Shown here in pieces: positions 36,634-44,785 of a DNA stretch of 64,000 bases. Positions within the stretch are counted from its first letter, which is position 1; every line of letters begins with the position of its first letter. Below the pieces are notes generated by a model. That model made no database searches and was not told where the DNA came from. It saw only the letters and a list, made by a program, of their open reading frames with translations. This stretch comes from Herbaspirillum rhizosphaerae_A. Its GTDB lineage: Bacteria; Pseudomonadota; Gammaproteobacteria; Burkholderiales; Burkholderiaceae_D. Location of the stretch: positions 319,752 to 383,751 of the forward strand of contig NZ_JAQQFR010000005.1 in assembly GCF_046025915.1 (NCBI RefSeq). Reading direction: 5' to 3'. The position numbers and the translations under genes were made by a program.

Positions 36634-37704
36634 ATGCCGCGCACCGACGATCTACGCATCAGAGAAATGAAAGAACTGACACCCCCATCGCACCTGATCC
36701 GCGAATTTGGCGGCAGCGAAAAAGTCGAGAGCACGACGGCAGAGTGCCGCACGGCGTTGCATCGCATCCTGCACGGCCAGGATGACCGCGTCATGGTCGT
36801 GATCGGCCCATGCTCCATCCACGACACCAAGGCTGCGATGGAATACGCTCGCCGCCTGGTGGTCGAGCGCGACCGCTTCAAGGGCGAGCTCGAAATCGTC
36901 ATGCGCGTCTACTTCGAAAAGCCACGTACGACCGTGGGTTGGAAGGGCCTGATCAACGATCCGTACATGGACAACAGCTTCCGTATCAACGACGGCCTGC
37001 GTACTGCGCGTGAACTGCTGCTCAATATCAATGAACTGGGCCTGCCTGCCGGCACCGAATTCCTTGACGTGATCAGCCCGCAATATATCGCCGACCTGAT
37101 CAGCTGGGGTGCCATCGGCGCACGTACGACCGAATCGCAAGTCCACCGTGAACTGGCCTCCGGCCTGTCGTGCCCGGTTGGCTTCAAGAATGGTACCGAC
37201 GGCAACATCAAGATCGCCGTCGATGCCATCAAGGCGGCATCGCAGCCTCACCATTTCCTGTCGGTTACCAAGGGGGGGCACTCGGCCATCGTGTCCACCG
37301 CCGGCAATGAAGACTGTCATATCATCCTGCGCGGCGGCAAGACGCCAAACTACGATGCCGTAAGCGTCGAAGCGGCCTGCCAAGATATCGCCAAGAGCGG
37401 TCTGGCGGCACGCCTGATGATCGACGCCTCGCACGCCAACAGCTCCAAGAAACCGGAAAACCAAATCCCGGTTTGTGCCGATATCGCAGGTCAGATTGCC
37501 GGTGGCGACACACGCATCGTCGGTGTGATGGTCGAGTCGAATCTGGTAGCAGGTCGTCAGGATCTGGTGCCGGGCAAAGAACTGACCTACGGTCAGTCGG
37601 TGACCGATGGCTGCATCGACTGGGAAGAAAGCCTGGGCGTGTTGCAAGGTTTGGCAGATGCGGTCAAGCAACGCCGTTTGGTGGGGGATCGTGACGCGGC
37701 TTGA
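36634..37704 (+). CDS. aroG: 3-deoxy-7-phosphoheptulonate (DAHP) synthase, class I
   Basis: First enzyme of the shikimate pathway: condenses phosphoenolpyruvate with erythrose 4-phosphate. The 356-residue protein is of the AroG/AroF/AroH class, with VVIGPCSIHD (metal-binding Cys, near residue 57-66), EKPRTTVGWKGLINDP, GARTTESQVHRELASGLSCPVGFKNGT and a C-terminal LMIDASHANSSKKPENQ. The feedback-sensitive isozyme type (Phe or Tyr) cannot be settled by eye; the Phe/Tyr-rich leader argues that both amino acids matter. AGGAG lies before the ATG. A terminator follows at 37783. Confidence 0.95.
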   Translation: MPRTDDLRIREMKELTPPSHLIREFGGSEKVESTTAECRTALHRILHGQDDRVMVVIGPCSIHDTKAAMEYARRLVVERDRFKGELEIVMRVYFEKPRTTVGWKGLINDPYMDNSFRINDGLRTARELLLNINELGLPAGTEFLDVISPQYIADLISWGAIGARTTESQVHRELASGLSCPVGFKNGTDGNIKIAVDAIKAASQPHHFLSVTKGGHSAIVSTAGNEDCHIILRGGKTPNYDAVSVEAACQDIAKSGLAARLMIDASHANSSKKPENQIPVCADIAGQIAGGDTRIVGVMVESNLVAGRQDLVPGKELTYGQSVTDGCIDWEESLGVLQGLADAVKQRRLVGDRDAA

Positions 37705-37782
37705 GTTTGTCTTACTGCTGTGAATAGTTTGCTTGAACTGATCGTCTGAGCGCAGATGGTCAACAACATGATGCATGCTCGC

Positions 37783-37817
37783 AGGGCTGAGTTCCAGATT
37801 GGAATTCAGCCCTTTTT
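37783..37817 (+). terminator. intrinsic terminator after aroG
   Basis: AGGGCTGAGTTCCA (37783-37796) pairs with TGGAATTCAGCCCT (37800-37813) with one G-T mismatch, followed by TTTT. Confidence 0.85.
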
Positions 37818-38163
37818 CATGGCTGCTCGATCAAGGCCTAATTGCAAAATGCTTCAATTAAAAACGAATTTATCATTGATTTTATATCGCGATCGTATCG
37901 ACTTATATTGATAACTATCTTCTATTTTGAGAGGTGGGGCATCGTCTGCATCCGAGCTGAAATCAAAGTGATACGCTTGCCGAGTCTGTCCAAACGATAT
38001 GGTGCGAGTCTGCACGAATCCATATCGACCATATGGCGATGACCACGCCCAGCACTGAGAATATTGATCGCCTGTGCCGTCAGCGCGCTGCACGATCGTT
38101 GCTGCCACCAGCCAGATACGACGCGAAGATCTTTTAAAGCGCTCCGTATTTTTTATCGTCGCT
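37818..38163. other. 346-bp AT-rich region upstream of the response regulator
   Basis: No gene is supported. It contains a dyad at 37995-38027: CGATATGG / CCATATCG arms with inner GTGC / GCAC, about 135 bp upstream of the regulator ATG, a candidate site for autoregulation. The AT-rich stretch 37850-37925 probably holds the promoter, but no clear -35/-10 pair was identified. Confidence 0.4.
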
Positions 38164-38898
38164 ATGGATACTCTCATTTCATCAAAATCAGCCAACATCC
38201 CGCAGGCCCTTGTTCTGATTGTCGACGATGAACCCGGGATTGCCGATGTGCTCAATGCCTATCTGCAGCACAGCGGCCTGCGTACGGCCTGTGCGGTCGA
38301 TGGCAGACAAGCGCTGGACTACCATTTGTCACTGAAGCCGGATCTGGTGCTGCTGGACGTCCACATGCCGCATGTTGATGGATGGAAGGTGCTCGCCGAG
38401 ATTCGTAATAGAGGCGACACGCCCGTCATCATGTTGACTGCATCTGATCAGGATGTCGATAAGCTGATGGGGCTGCGCATCGGCGCCGATGATTACATCG
38501 TCAAACCATTCAATCCTGCGGAAGTTATCGCCCGAACGGAGGCGGTTTTGCGCCGCTCCTATTCGCGTGTTGTAGCTAAAGATCTGCAGATCTTGCGTGC
38601 TGCGCCATTTGAAATCGATCTTGATAACCATGAAGTGACAGTTTTTGTCGAAGACAGGCAGTACACGCTGATCGTCACGCTTACCGAGTTCAATCTGCTC
38701 GTGCATCTGGCCCGTTCGCCCAAGCGTGTATCAAGCCGTGCTGAGCTCTTGTCTGTTTGCTTGCCCGAGGGAGATAGTCTGGAGCGCACCGTGGACAGTC
38801 ATATCAGCAAGTTGCGAAGAAAATTGGAGATGATCGGAATAAAGGATATTCCGGTTGGTGTACGTGGTGTTGGCTACAAGCTATGGAGCAAAGAATGA
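38164..38898 (+). CDS. OmpR/PhoB-family response regulator
   Basis: A 244-residue DNA-binding response regulator. The receiver domain has the acidic pair Asp21-Asp22 (LIVDDEPG), phospho-acceptor Asp65 (LLDVHMP), Thr92 and Lys114 (IVKPFNP). The winged-helix domain begins near residue 140 and ends with ERTVDSHISKLRRKLE...VRGVGYKLW. By eye the receiver resembles AdeR/BaeR-type regulators of efflux pumps. ATG 38164 gives a normal length; the frame is open further upstream without a ribosome-binding site. Its stop overlaps the sensor kinase start. Confidence 0.9.
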   Translation: MDTLISSKSANIPQALVLIVDDEPGIADVLNAYLQHSGLRTACAVDGRQALDYHLSLKPDLVLLDVHMPHVDGWKVLAEIRNRGDTPVIMLTASDQDVDKLMGLRIGADDYIVKPFNPAEVIARTEAVLRRSYSRVVAKDLQILRAAPFEIDLDNHEVTVFVEDRQYTLIVTLTEFNLLVHLARSPKRVSSRAELLSVCLPEGDSLERTVDSHISKLRRKLEMIGIKDIPVGVRGVGYKLWSKE

Positions 38899-39989
38899 CA
38901 AAGGCAGGTTTGGGCCACCGGATTATCTTGTCGATGATCGCAACGGCATTCTTCGCAATATTGATCGTGACGACGGTTTTGTACTCCCACCATTATTATC
39001 TGGTGCAGCATCTTTATGCATTGGGTCAGCCGGAGTGGTCGCTTGCAGGGCTGCATTGGTCGTGGCTGATCGCGACGGTGTTGGGTCTGGCCGTGGTTGC
39101 TGTCACGGCGATCAGACTGGCGCGTCATATTTTGACGCCTGTGAGTTCGGTCACCGATAGCATGCGCCGACTGTCACAAGGAGACTCAGCCGCACGTGCA
39201 CGCAAAGCCGGCAGCGGAAGTGACTGCGGTCACAGCAGCCACAGCATCAATCACATAAGCCAACTGGTAGATGAGTTCAACGCCCTGGCTGAGCGCTTGC
39301 AAGGACGTGACGAGCAACGCATTTTTTGGAATGCCGCCGTTGCGCACGAGTTGCGCACACCAGTGACGATCTTGCAGGCACGCTTGCAAGGTCTGGCTGA
39401 CGGGGTACTTCAATCGGACAAGTCACAGTATGTCAGTTTGCTTGCTCAGACAGAGAATCTGTCACGCCTGATTGATGATCTGCGCGTCGTCGCATTGGCC
39501 GAATGCGGACATCTGGCGCTGCATCTTCGCGATATCGATCTGGCGTCCGAGGTTGCCTCGGTGGTCGAATTATTCAGAGAAATTTTGCGGGAAACAGGTC
39601 AGGATCTCGTCATGGATTTGGAGCCAGGCATTGTATCTTGCGATCCGATGCGTATCCGTCAGGCGCTTCATGCCTTATTGGATAACGTGCGACGTCATGC
39701 CGTGAAAGGGAAGGTAAGAATTCAAGTGAAGGTGACGGGCGAACGGGTTTGTCTTCGTGTAGAGGACGATGGCCCAGGTATTTCTCATCAGTCCATGTCG
39801 AAGGTATTCAAAGCCTTCTATTGCGTCGAGGAAGCAGGATCGGGACTTGCTGGCGGCAGTGGTCTGGGACTGGCCGTTGTTGCGGAGATTGCCAGGGCGC
39901 ATGGCGGTAGCGCAGTGTGTCTACCGGCTCCTGGTGGAGGAACGCGGTTTGAGATGCACTGGTCTCCTCGCAGCCGCGCGTCGTCTTAG
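38895..39989 (+). CDS. sensor histidine kinase (AdeS/BaeS-like)
   Basis: A 364-residue membrane sensor. Two transmembrane helices (about 9-30 and 54-73) enclose only about 23 periplasmic residues, so it probably senses the membrane or an intramembrane signal. A HAMP-type linker is followed by the phospho-acceptor His151 (AHELRTP), N box Asn264 (LLDNVRRHA), G1 box DDGPGI and G2 box GGSGLGLAV. Start at 38895 gives an ATGA overlap with the regulator and a GGAG six bases upstream, better than the in-frame ATG at 38883. No target operon is adjacent: fliD downstream is convergent and aroG upstream has its own terminator. Confidence 0.9.
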   Translation: MTKAGLGHRIILSMIATAFFAILIVTTVLYSHHYYLVQHLYALGQPEWSLAGLHWSWLIATVLGLAVVAVTAIRLARHILTPVSSVTDSMRRLSQGDSAARARKAGSGSDCGHSSHSINHISQLVDEFNALAERLQGRDEQRIFWNAAVAHELRTPVTILQARLQGLADGVLQSDKSQYVSLLAQTENLSRLIDDLRVVALAECGHLALHLRDIDLASEVASVVELFREILRETGQDLVMDLEPGIVSCDPMRIRQALHALLDNVRRHAVKGKVRIQVKVTGERVCLRVEDDGPGISHQSMSKVFKAFYCVEEAGSGLAGGSGLGLAVVAEIARAHGGSAVCLPAPGGGTRFEMHWSPRSRASS

Positions 39990-40136
39990 GTACTGTCGGA
40001 CGAAGATATATCTGATGCGCTGAACGGCTAATGCTTGTTGCTCTTGCTTAATGCCGCATGTTGAACCGGCTTGAAACATAGCGCTCCTGACTTATCTCTT
40101 GGCCTGGTTGCCACCTGGGTCGAATGAAGATGGATA

Positions 40137-40175
40137 AAGCGGCTTCGCATTAAAAATGCGGAGCCGCTTCGTTTA
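40137..40175. terminator. bidirectional terminator between sensor kinase gene and fliD
   Basis: Stem GCGGCT-T-CGCAT / ATGCG-G-AGCCGC (40139-40167) with a short A-rich loop and flanking AAA/TTT. It serves two convergent genes and touches the fliD stop codon. Confidence 0.8.
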
Positions 40176-42197
40176 TCTGGCCGAGAGTTTTTTTAATTGG
40201 TCCGTCAGGTAGTCTCTCGTTTCACCCATGCTTGCCAAGGTTTTGTTAAGGCGATTGAATTTGTTGGTATAGGAATCCTGTATGTTGTTCAGGCGGTCAT
40301 TCACCGCGTTTTGCTTGCTGGTATTGAGCGCCTGGCTTCCCTCAAGTCCCTTGGACTTCGTAGTGATGATGCCCTTGTCCGCAAGGATATCCTCAGTCAA
40401 TTTTTGCAACTGGGTCACGACGCCATTTTTTGAAGAGAACAAATTGCTCACACCTTCAAAATCGTTGGTGACGGCAGCCGAGAACTTGGTCGCATCCAGT
40501 GCCAGACTTCCATCTTTTTGAAAAGTAATTCCGATTTGCGCCAGCGAGGTTTTTCCACCTCCGTCAACGGATGCAGTCAAGGTGGTGCGCAGTTGACTCA
40601 TCAACGCTTTTACGCTGGTTTCACCTGCCAAAGGGGCTGACTGGCTTGCCTCGCCAAGTTTCTTTGAGACGACCTGTTTGGTCATGTCTTTCACCGACTT
40701 AAGCAGGTTGTTGTAGGCAGTAATCAGCGTGTTGGCTGCGCTGGTCATACCGGTGGTGTCGTTGGAGATATTGAGAGTGAATTTATCTGTGGACGTGGTG
40801 ATTTTGGTCAGATTCAGTTGCACCCCTGAAATGGCATTCTTCACTTTATTGCTGGGGGAGGTAACGACAACGCCTTCAATACTGATCTTGGCGTCCTGCG
40901 CTTTCACTAACTGTCCCATTGAACTTCCCTTCAGATCGGCGTAACTCTGCGTTCCCTTGAGCGAAACCGGCGACGTTCCGGTTGGTGTCAATACAAGGCG
41001 ATTTTCTGCGCCGTCATTGAGTATGGAAGCCGTGACGCCATTGTTGGCAGTGTTGATCGCTTTCATCACGTCACTGAGGTCAATCGTGCCATTGCCGTCC
41101 GTATCAGTGGGCGTGATATCCACGGGATTCTCGCCACTGGTCAGACGCAGGCTGCCGGAGTCATAGGTCTGGTTGGTCGGCACAGCAGGTAGAGTAATCG
41201 TGCCGCGGGGATCGAAAGATAGTGATGAAAATGAGCCGGTACCGGTAATGCGCAAGGTGTTTGTTGCGCCGCTGTCTTTGGCCGAAACAACCAGATGCTC
41301 GCCTGCGCTACTGCTGACGATTGTGGCGAGAACGCCGGCATCACTGGCATTGATGGCGTCACGTACACCAGCCAGGGAATTCGTGGCAGGCTTGATGATG
41401 GCGGTCGAACCGTTGCCAGTTTTGATCGCAAGGATGCCATTGTCGAACGTCGTACCCGGCGCCATGCGTGCCGAAGTGATTTTATGTGCCTGCGCCAGCT
41501 GCAACACGTCAACGGTATAGGTTCCGGATGCCGCTTTGGTGGAGTCGCGCGCAGCCTGAATCTCGGTCATGGTTGTCGGCACGGCGCGGGATGGATCATA
41601 GGCCAGGGCAGACAGGCTGTTGTTCGCAGCGATCTTGATGGTATTGCCGGTGCCGCCGGTCTGCGATTCGAGCACCAGATGGTCGCCGTCATCGGCGGTG
41701 GTAATGGAGGCGGTTACTCCTGCTGAGGATCGGTTGATCGCGTCGCGCACGCCGGCAAGTGTGGCGTCGGCCGTAAGAGTGACAAAAGTCGGGGAACCGC
41801 CGCCTATCTTGATTGCTACAGAATCCCCCGCGGTGAAGATTTTATTGCTGCTAAATGCTGCCGATTTCAGTTTTTGCGCCTGTGATTTGGTGGAGTCGTC
41901 ACTGTTGATGTCGGTAGTAAATGGTTCTGTGGTGGCATTGGTTGCGCTGCTTGCATTTGTGAGTACTGCCTTTTGTGAACTAAAGCTGGCGGGCGTCAGG
42001 CCTTTGATGGCGGTTTGATAGGTCGCTAGTACGCCTTTCAGGTTGCCATAGCCAGAAATCAGCGTGCTGATACTTTTACCTCTGTTCACCAGCGCAGGTA
42101 ACGTTTTCTTCGTTTCGACTTCCATGAGCTTGCTGACGATATTTGCGACGTCAAGCGGGCCAGCTTTTGTTGAGATCGATCCAGTGGAATCTGCCAT
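40173..42197 (-). CDS. fliD: flagellar filament capping protein FliD with EF-hand-like loop
   Basis: Forms the cap at the filament tip that lets flagellin assemble. The 674-residue protein has the FliD N-terminal domain (GPLDVANIVSKLMEVE, 13-28, and the SKL/SYGN region), and the C-terminal domain with GLEGSQALNTSKQNAVNDRLNNIQDSYTNKFNRLNKTLASM. Between them are three flagellin-hook IN repeats (about 115-188, 250-317, 345-406). It is longer than the common 450-550 residues because of these repeats. The third contains a canonical 12-residue calcium loop at 365-376 (DTDGNGTIDLSD). GGAG lies seven bases before the ATG. No other flagellar gene is in the window, so this is an orphan copy. Confidence 0.9.
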   Translation of the reverse strand: MADSTGSISTKAGPLDVANIVSKLMEVETKKTLPALVNRGKSISTLISGYGNLKGVLATYQTAIKGLTPASFSSQKAVLTNASSATNATTEPFTTDINSDDSTKSQAQKLKSAAFSSNKIFTAGDSVAIKIGGGSPTFVTLTADATLAGVRDAINRSSAGVTASITTADDGDHLVLESQTGGTGNTIKIAANNSLSALAYDPSRAVPTTMTEIQAARDSTKAASGTYTVDVLQLAQAHKITSARMAPGTTFDNGILAIKTGNGSTAIIKPATNSLAGVRDAINASDAGVLATIVSSSAGEHLVVSAKDSGATNTLRITGTGSFSSLSFDPRGTITLPAVPTNQTYDSGSLRLTSGENPVDITPTDTDGNGTIDLSDVMKAINTANNGVTASILNDGAENRLVLTPTGTSPVSLKGTQSYADLKGSSMGQLVKAQDAKISIEGVVVTSPSNKVKNAISGVQLNLTKITTSTDKFTLNISNDTTGMTSAANTLITAYNNLLKSVKDMTKQVVSKKLGEASQSAPLAGETSVKALMSQLRTTLTASVDGGGKTSLAQIGITFQKDGSLALDATKFSAAVTNDFEGVSNLFSSKNGVVTQLQKLTEDILADKGIITTKSKGLEGSQALNTSKQNAVNDRLNNIQDSYTNKFNRLNKTLASMGETRDYLTDQLKKLSAR

Positions 42198-42620
42198 GGT
42201 TTACTCCAAAAAATGCGTGGCTGAGAGCGCCGGAGCAGGCGACGACTCAACCCCAGGTTAAATGGCTGGCCTTTGATGATCGGGGTGATAAAAAATGATC
42301 AGGGCCCGCCTGGAAACCCTCTGCGGAAATGTTTGCACCCGGTATCACAAGGGCGCGTTACGCAGTTTTCCTGCGATCGCAGAGTTCAGAAACTGCTCGA
42401 TTCTTGGTGGCGTTTCGTCGATATAAAGTCGATAAACACCTCAAAGACGAAGTGATTCTGAATTGCAATATTTGCGATTAAATTGACGTTGTATGGAGAT
42501 TTGATGAAGGGGAGAAGAATCGAAAATATTTGGTGCGAGCCTCCACTATCACGCAGAAGCAGGAAGTTACGGGCCTGCAGACTTAGCGTCACAAAGGCCT
42601 GATTTTCCGTTCGACCATAA
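42198..42620. other. 423-bp region between fliD and yajQ
   Basis: No convincing gene. It contains a perfect 12-bp palindrome CTGCGATCGCAG at 42371-42382, flanked by further CGCAG/CTGCG copies, and AT-rich DNA at 42455-42500. A flagellar sigma-28 promoter (TAAA-N15-GCCGATAA) was looked for upstream of fliD and not found. Confidence 0.4.
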
Positions 42621-42650
42621 AAAACGCCGGCTTGATTGCCGGCGTTTTGA
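42619..42650. terminator. terminator after yajQ
   Basis: Perfect 11-bp stem AAAACGCCGGC / GCCGGCGTTTT with a TTGATT loop; the T-run works in both directions. Confidence 0.88.
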
Positions 42651-42666
42651 TTGGAGCTAAATGATC

Positions 42667-43152
42667 TTAGTCGCGGAAGTTGTTGAATTCCAGCGGCAGA
42701 TCTTTGATTTCCTTGCGCAGCATCGCCATGGCGGCTTGCAGGTCGTCGCGCTTGGCGCCGGTCACGCGAACGGCATCGCCCTGAATGCTGGCTTGTACTT
42801 TCATCTTGCTGTCTTTGATGACACGCACGATTTTTTTAGCATCTTCGGTCTCGATACCATTCTTGACCTTGATAACTTGCTTGACCTTGTCGCCGCCGAT
42901 TTTTTCGATCTTGCCATGATCGAGGAAACGTACGTCAACGTTACGCTTGGTCATCTTGTTGGTCAGCACGTCGCATACCTGGCCCAGTTGGAATTCGGAA
43001 TCGGCGTAAGCGGTCAGATCGCGTTCTTTTTGTTCGACACGGGCGTCGCTGCCCTTGAAGTCGAAACGGGTGGTGATTTCCTTGTTGGCCTGATCAACGG
43101 CATTTTTGACTTCAACCAGATTAGCTTCGGAGACGGTATCAAATGATGGCAT
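42667..43152 (-). CDS. yajQ: YajQ-family cyclic-di-GMP/nucleotide-binding protein
   Basis: A 161-residue UPF0234 protein; family members bind nucleic acid or cyclic di-GMP and in Xanthomonas act as cyclic-di-GMP-responsive co-regulators. The family start MPSFDTVSEANLVEVKNAVDQA, the FDFKGSDARV segment and the end LPLEFNNFRD are all intact. AAAGGAA precedes the ATG at 43152; the open frame to 43245 lacks conservation. Divergent from murB. Confidence 0.93.
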   Translation of the reverse strand: MPSFDTVSEANLVEVKNAVDQANKEITTRFDFKGSDARVEQKERDLTAYADSEFQLGQVCDVLTNKMTKRNVDVRFLDHGKIEKIGGDKVKQVIKVKNGIETEDAKKIVRVIKDSKMKVQASIQGDAVRVTGAKRDDLQAAMAMLRKEIKDLPLEFNNFRD

Positions 43153-43312
43153 GGTGATTTCCTTTATGTTCTGTGGCGTCTTACTGGCGCGAACTTTAGC
43201 TGATCCAAGGCGCCGGCACCTGAAAGACGTGATTTTAACGGACAACCGGGATTGCGGCTATGTTTGCACGCCGTTGTGAAGCGAGCGGACAAGAGAAGAA
43301 GAGGCGCTGCGC

Positions 43313-43318
43313 TATAAT
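43313..43318 (+). promoter_or_regulatory. -10 element placed for a near-leaderless murB transcript
   Basis: A perfect TATAAT whose last base is only nine bases before the murB ATG at 43328. A start seven bases after the box would leave two or three untranslated bases. No Shine-Dalgarno sequence is present. Confidence 0.6.
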
Positions 43319-43327
43319 CCTGCGCTT

Positions 43328-44353
43328 ATGTTTCCCATACCTGTTCAGCGGGATTTTTCCCTGCGCCATCTCAATACCTTCGGCATCGACGCCAAGGCCG
43401 CCGTGTATCTGCCGGTCGACGGTGTCGACATGCTGCTTGCGGTCAGAAACGACAAGGAACTGTCGGTCCTGCCGCGCCTGATTCTTGGTGGCGGCAGCAA
43501 TCTGCTGCTGACACAGGATTTTCCTGGCCTGGTGCTGCACATGCGTGGTGCCGGCATGCATATCGTTGACGAAGATGAAACATGCGTCTACGTCAAGGCA
43601 TCGGCGGGCGAGAACTGGCATCGTTTCGTACAGTGGACGCTCGATCTGGGTCTGGGCGGGTTGGAAAATCTGTCGCTGATTCCCGGCAGTGTTGGTGCTG
43701 CGCCTATTCAGAACATTGGCGCGTATGGTGTCGAAGTCAAGGATCGTTTTCACAGCCTCACTGCATTCGATTTTGTCGACGGCAAGACCATCACGCTGGA
43801 CAATGCCGCATGCCGTTTTGGTTACCGCGACAGTGTGTTCAAACAAGCGCTGCGCGATCGCGCCGTGGTGCTCGATGTGACGTTTGCGCTGCCCAAGCAA
43901 TGGCAGGCGAATATGAACTACGCCGACGTCATGCAAGAATTGTCACTGCGACAAATCACCGCACCATCGCCACGCGACATTGCGGATGCGGTCATCGCAA
44001 TCCGCACGCGCAAGCTGCCCGACCCGGCGCAGATTGGCAACGCCGGCAGCTTCTTCAAGAATCCGATCGTGCAGGCGCAACAGCGCGATGCATTGCTGGT
44101 ACAGCATCCTCAACTGGTGAGCTACGCGCAACCCGATGGCAGTTACAAGCTTGCTGCGGGCTGGTTGATCGACCAATGCGGCTGGAAGGGCAAGTCGCTT
44201 GGCGCGGCTGGGGTGTATGAAAAGCAGGCCTTGGTGCTGGTCAATCGCGGTGGCGCAAGCGGCAAGGAAATTGCGGCGCTGGCACAGGCGATTCAGACGG
44301 ATGTACAGGAGAAATTCAGCGTGAAGCTGGAACCGGAGCCGGTGTTCATCTGA
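43328..44353 (+). CDS. murB: UDP-N-acetylenolpyruvoylglucosamine reductase
   Basis: FAD-dependent reduction of UDP-GlcNAc-enolpyruvate to UDP-MurNAc in peptidoglycan synthesis. The 341-residue type I MurB has the N-terminal LRHLNTFGIDAKA, the FAD-binding LGGGSNLLLTQDF, PGSVGAAPIQNIGAYGVE, and the catalytic GNAGSFFKNP with its serine proton donor, ending in EPEPVFI. The start cannot be moved downstream without losing the conserved N-terminus, which matters because the promoter-like TATAAT is almost adjacent. Single gene closed by a strong terminator. Confidence 0.96.
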   Translation: MFPIPVQRDFSLRHLNTFGIDAKAAVYLPVDGVDMLLAVRNDKELSVLPRLILGGGSNLLLTQDFPGLVLHMRGAGMHIVDEDETCVYVKASAGENWHRFVQWTLDLGLGGLENLSLIPGSVGAAPIQNIGAYGVEVKDRFHSLTAFDFVDGKTITLDNAACRFGYRDSVFKQALRDRAVVLDVTFALPKQWQANMNYADVMQELSLRQITAPSPRDIADAVIAIRTRKLPDPAQIGNAGSFFKNPIVQAQQRDALLVQHPQLVSYAQPDGSYKLAAGWLIDQCGWKGKSLGAAGVYEKQALVLVNRGGASGKEIAALAQAIQTDVQEKFSVKLEPEPVFI

Positions 44354-44386
44354 TCCACCTCGCGGAGAAAAAATCGACGCACAAAC

Positions 44387-44421
44387 AAAAACGCGGCCAG
44401 GTTTCCTTGGCCGCGTTTTTT
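44387..44421. terminator. bidirectional terminator between murB and ppnP
   Basis: ACGCGGCCA (44391-44399) pairs with TGGCCGCGT (44408-44416), flanked by AAAA and TTTTT; shared by convergent genes. Confidence 0.88.
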
Positions 44422-44440
44422 ATTTGCTGCGTTCCGGAGA

Positions 44441-44755
44441 TTAACCGAAGTGGCAGACGTAATCTACAGTGTCAGTGACTTCGATGTCGAAGCTGGAGTT
44501 GCCCGGGACGTTGAAGCTGGTGCCTGCAGCGTAGGTCTTCCAGGCTTCTTCACCCTTCAGACGGACGTTGCAGCTGCCGCCGTTGATTTCCATGATTTCC
44601 GGTGCGCCGGTGTTGAAGGTCAGCGACGACGGCAGGATCACGCCCAGCGTCTTCTTGGTGCCATCAGCAAAAATCACGCTGTGCGAAACGCACTTGCCGT
44701 CGAAATACACATTGCCCTTTTTCAGGACGGTAACGTTATCGAATTGAGTCGTCAT
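44441..44755 (-). CDS. ppnP: pyrimidine/purine nucleoside phosphorylase
   Basis: A 104-residue cupin of the DUF1255 (YaiE/PpnP) family, which in E. coli phosphorolyses many nucleosides to base and ribose 1-phosphate. The family pattern FDNVTVLKKGNVYFDGKCVSH, GVILPSSLTF and the C-terminal FNVPGNSSFDIEV...YVCHFG is complete, with about ten extra residues at the N-terminus relative to E. coli. Lies 30 bp after argG and is probably co-transcribed with it, a pairing without obvious pathway logic. Confidence 0.9.
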   Translation of the reverse strand: MTTQFDNVTVLKKGNVYFDGKCVSHSVIFADGTKKTLGVILPSSLTFNTGAPEIMEINGGSCNVRLKGEEAWKTYAAGTSFNVPGNSSFDIEVTDTVDYVCHFG

Positions 44756-44785
44756 GTTGTCTTGTTTCAGTTGAGGGTGATGTGA

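Noticed and set aside
42198..42330. Sigma-28 promoter for fliD
   Set aside because: Only CCCGATCA resembles the -10 GCCGATAA and there is no TAAA fifteen bases upstream.
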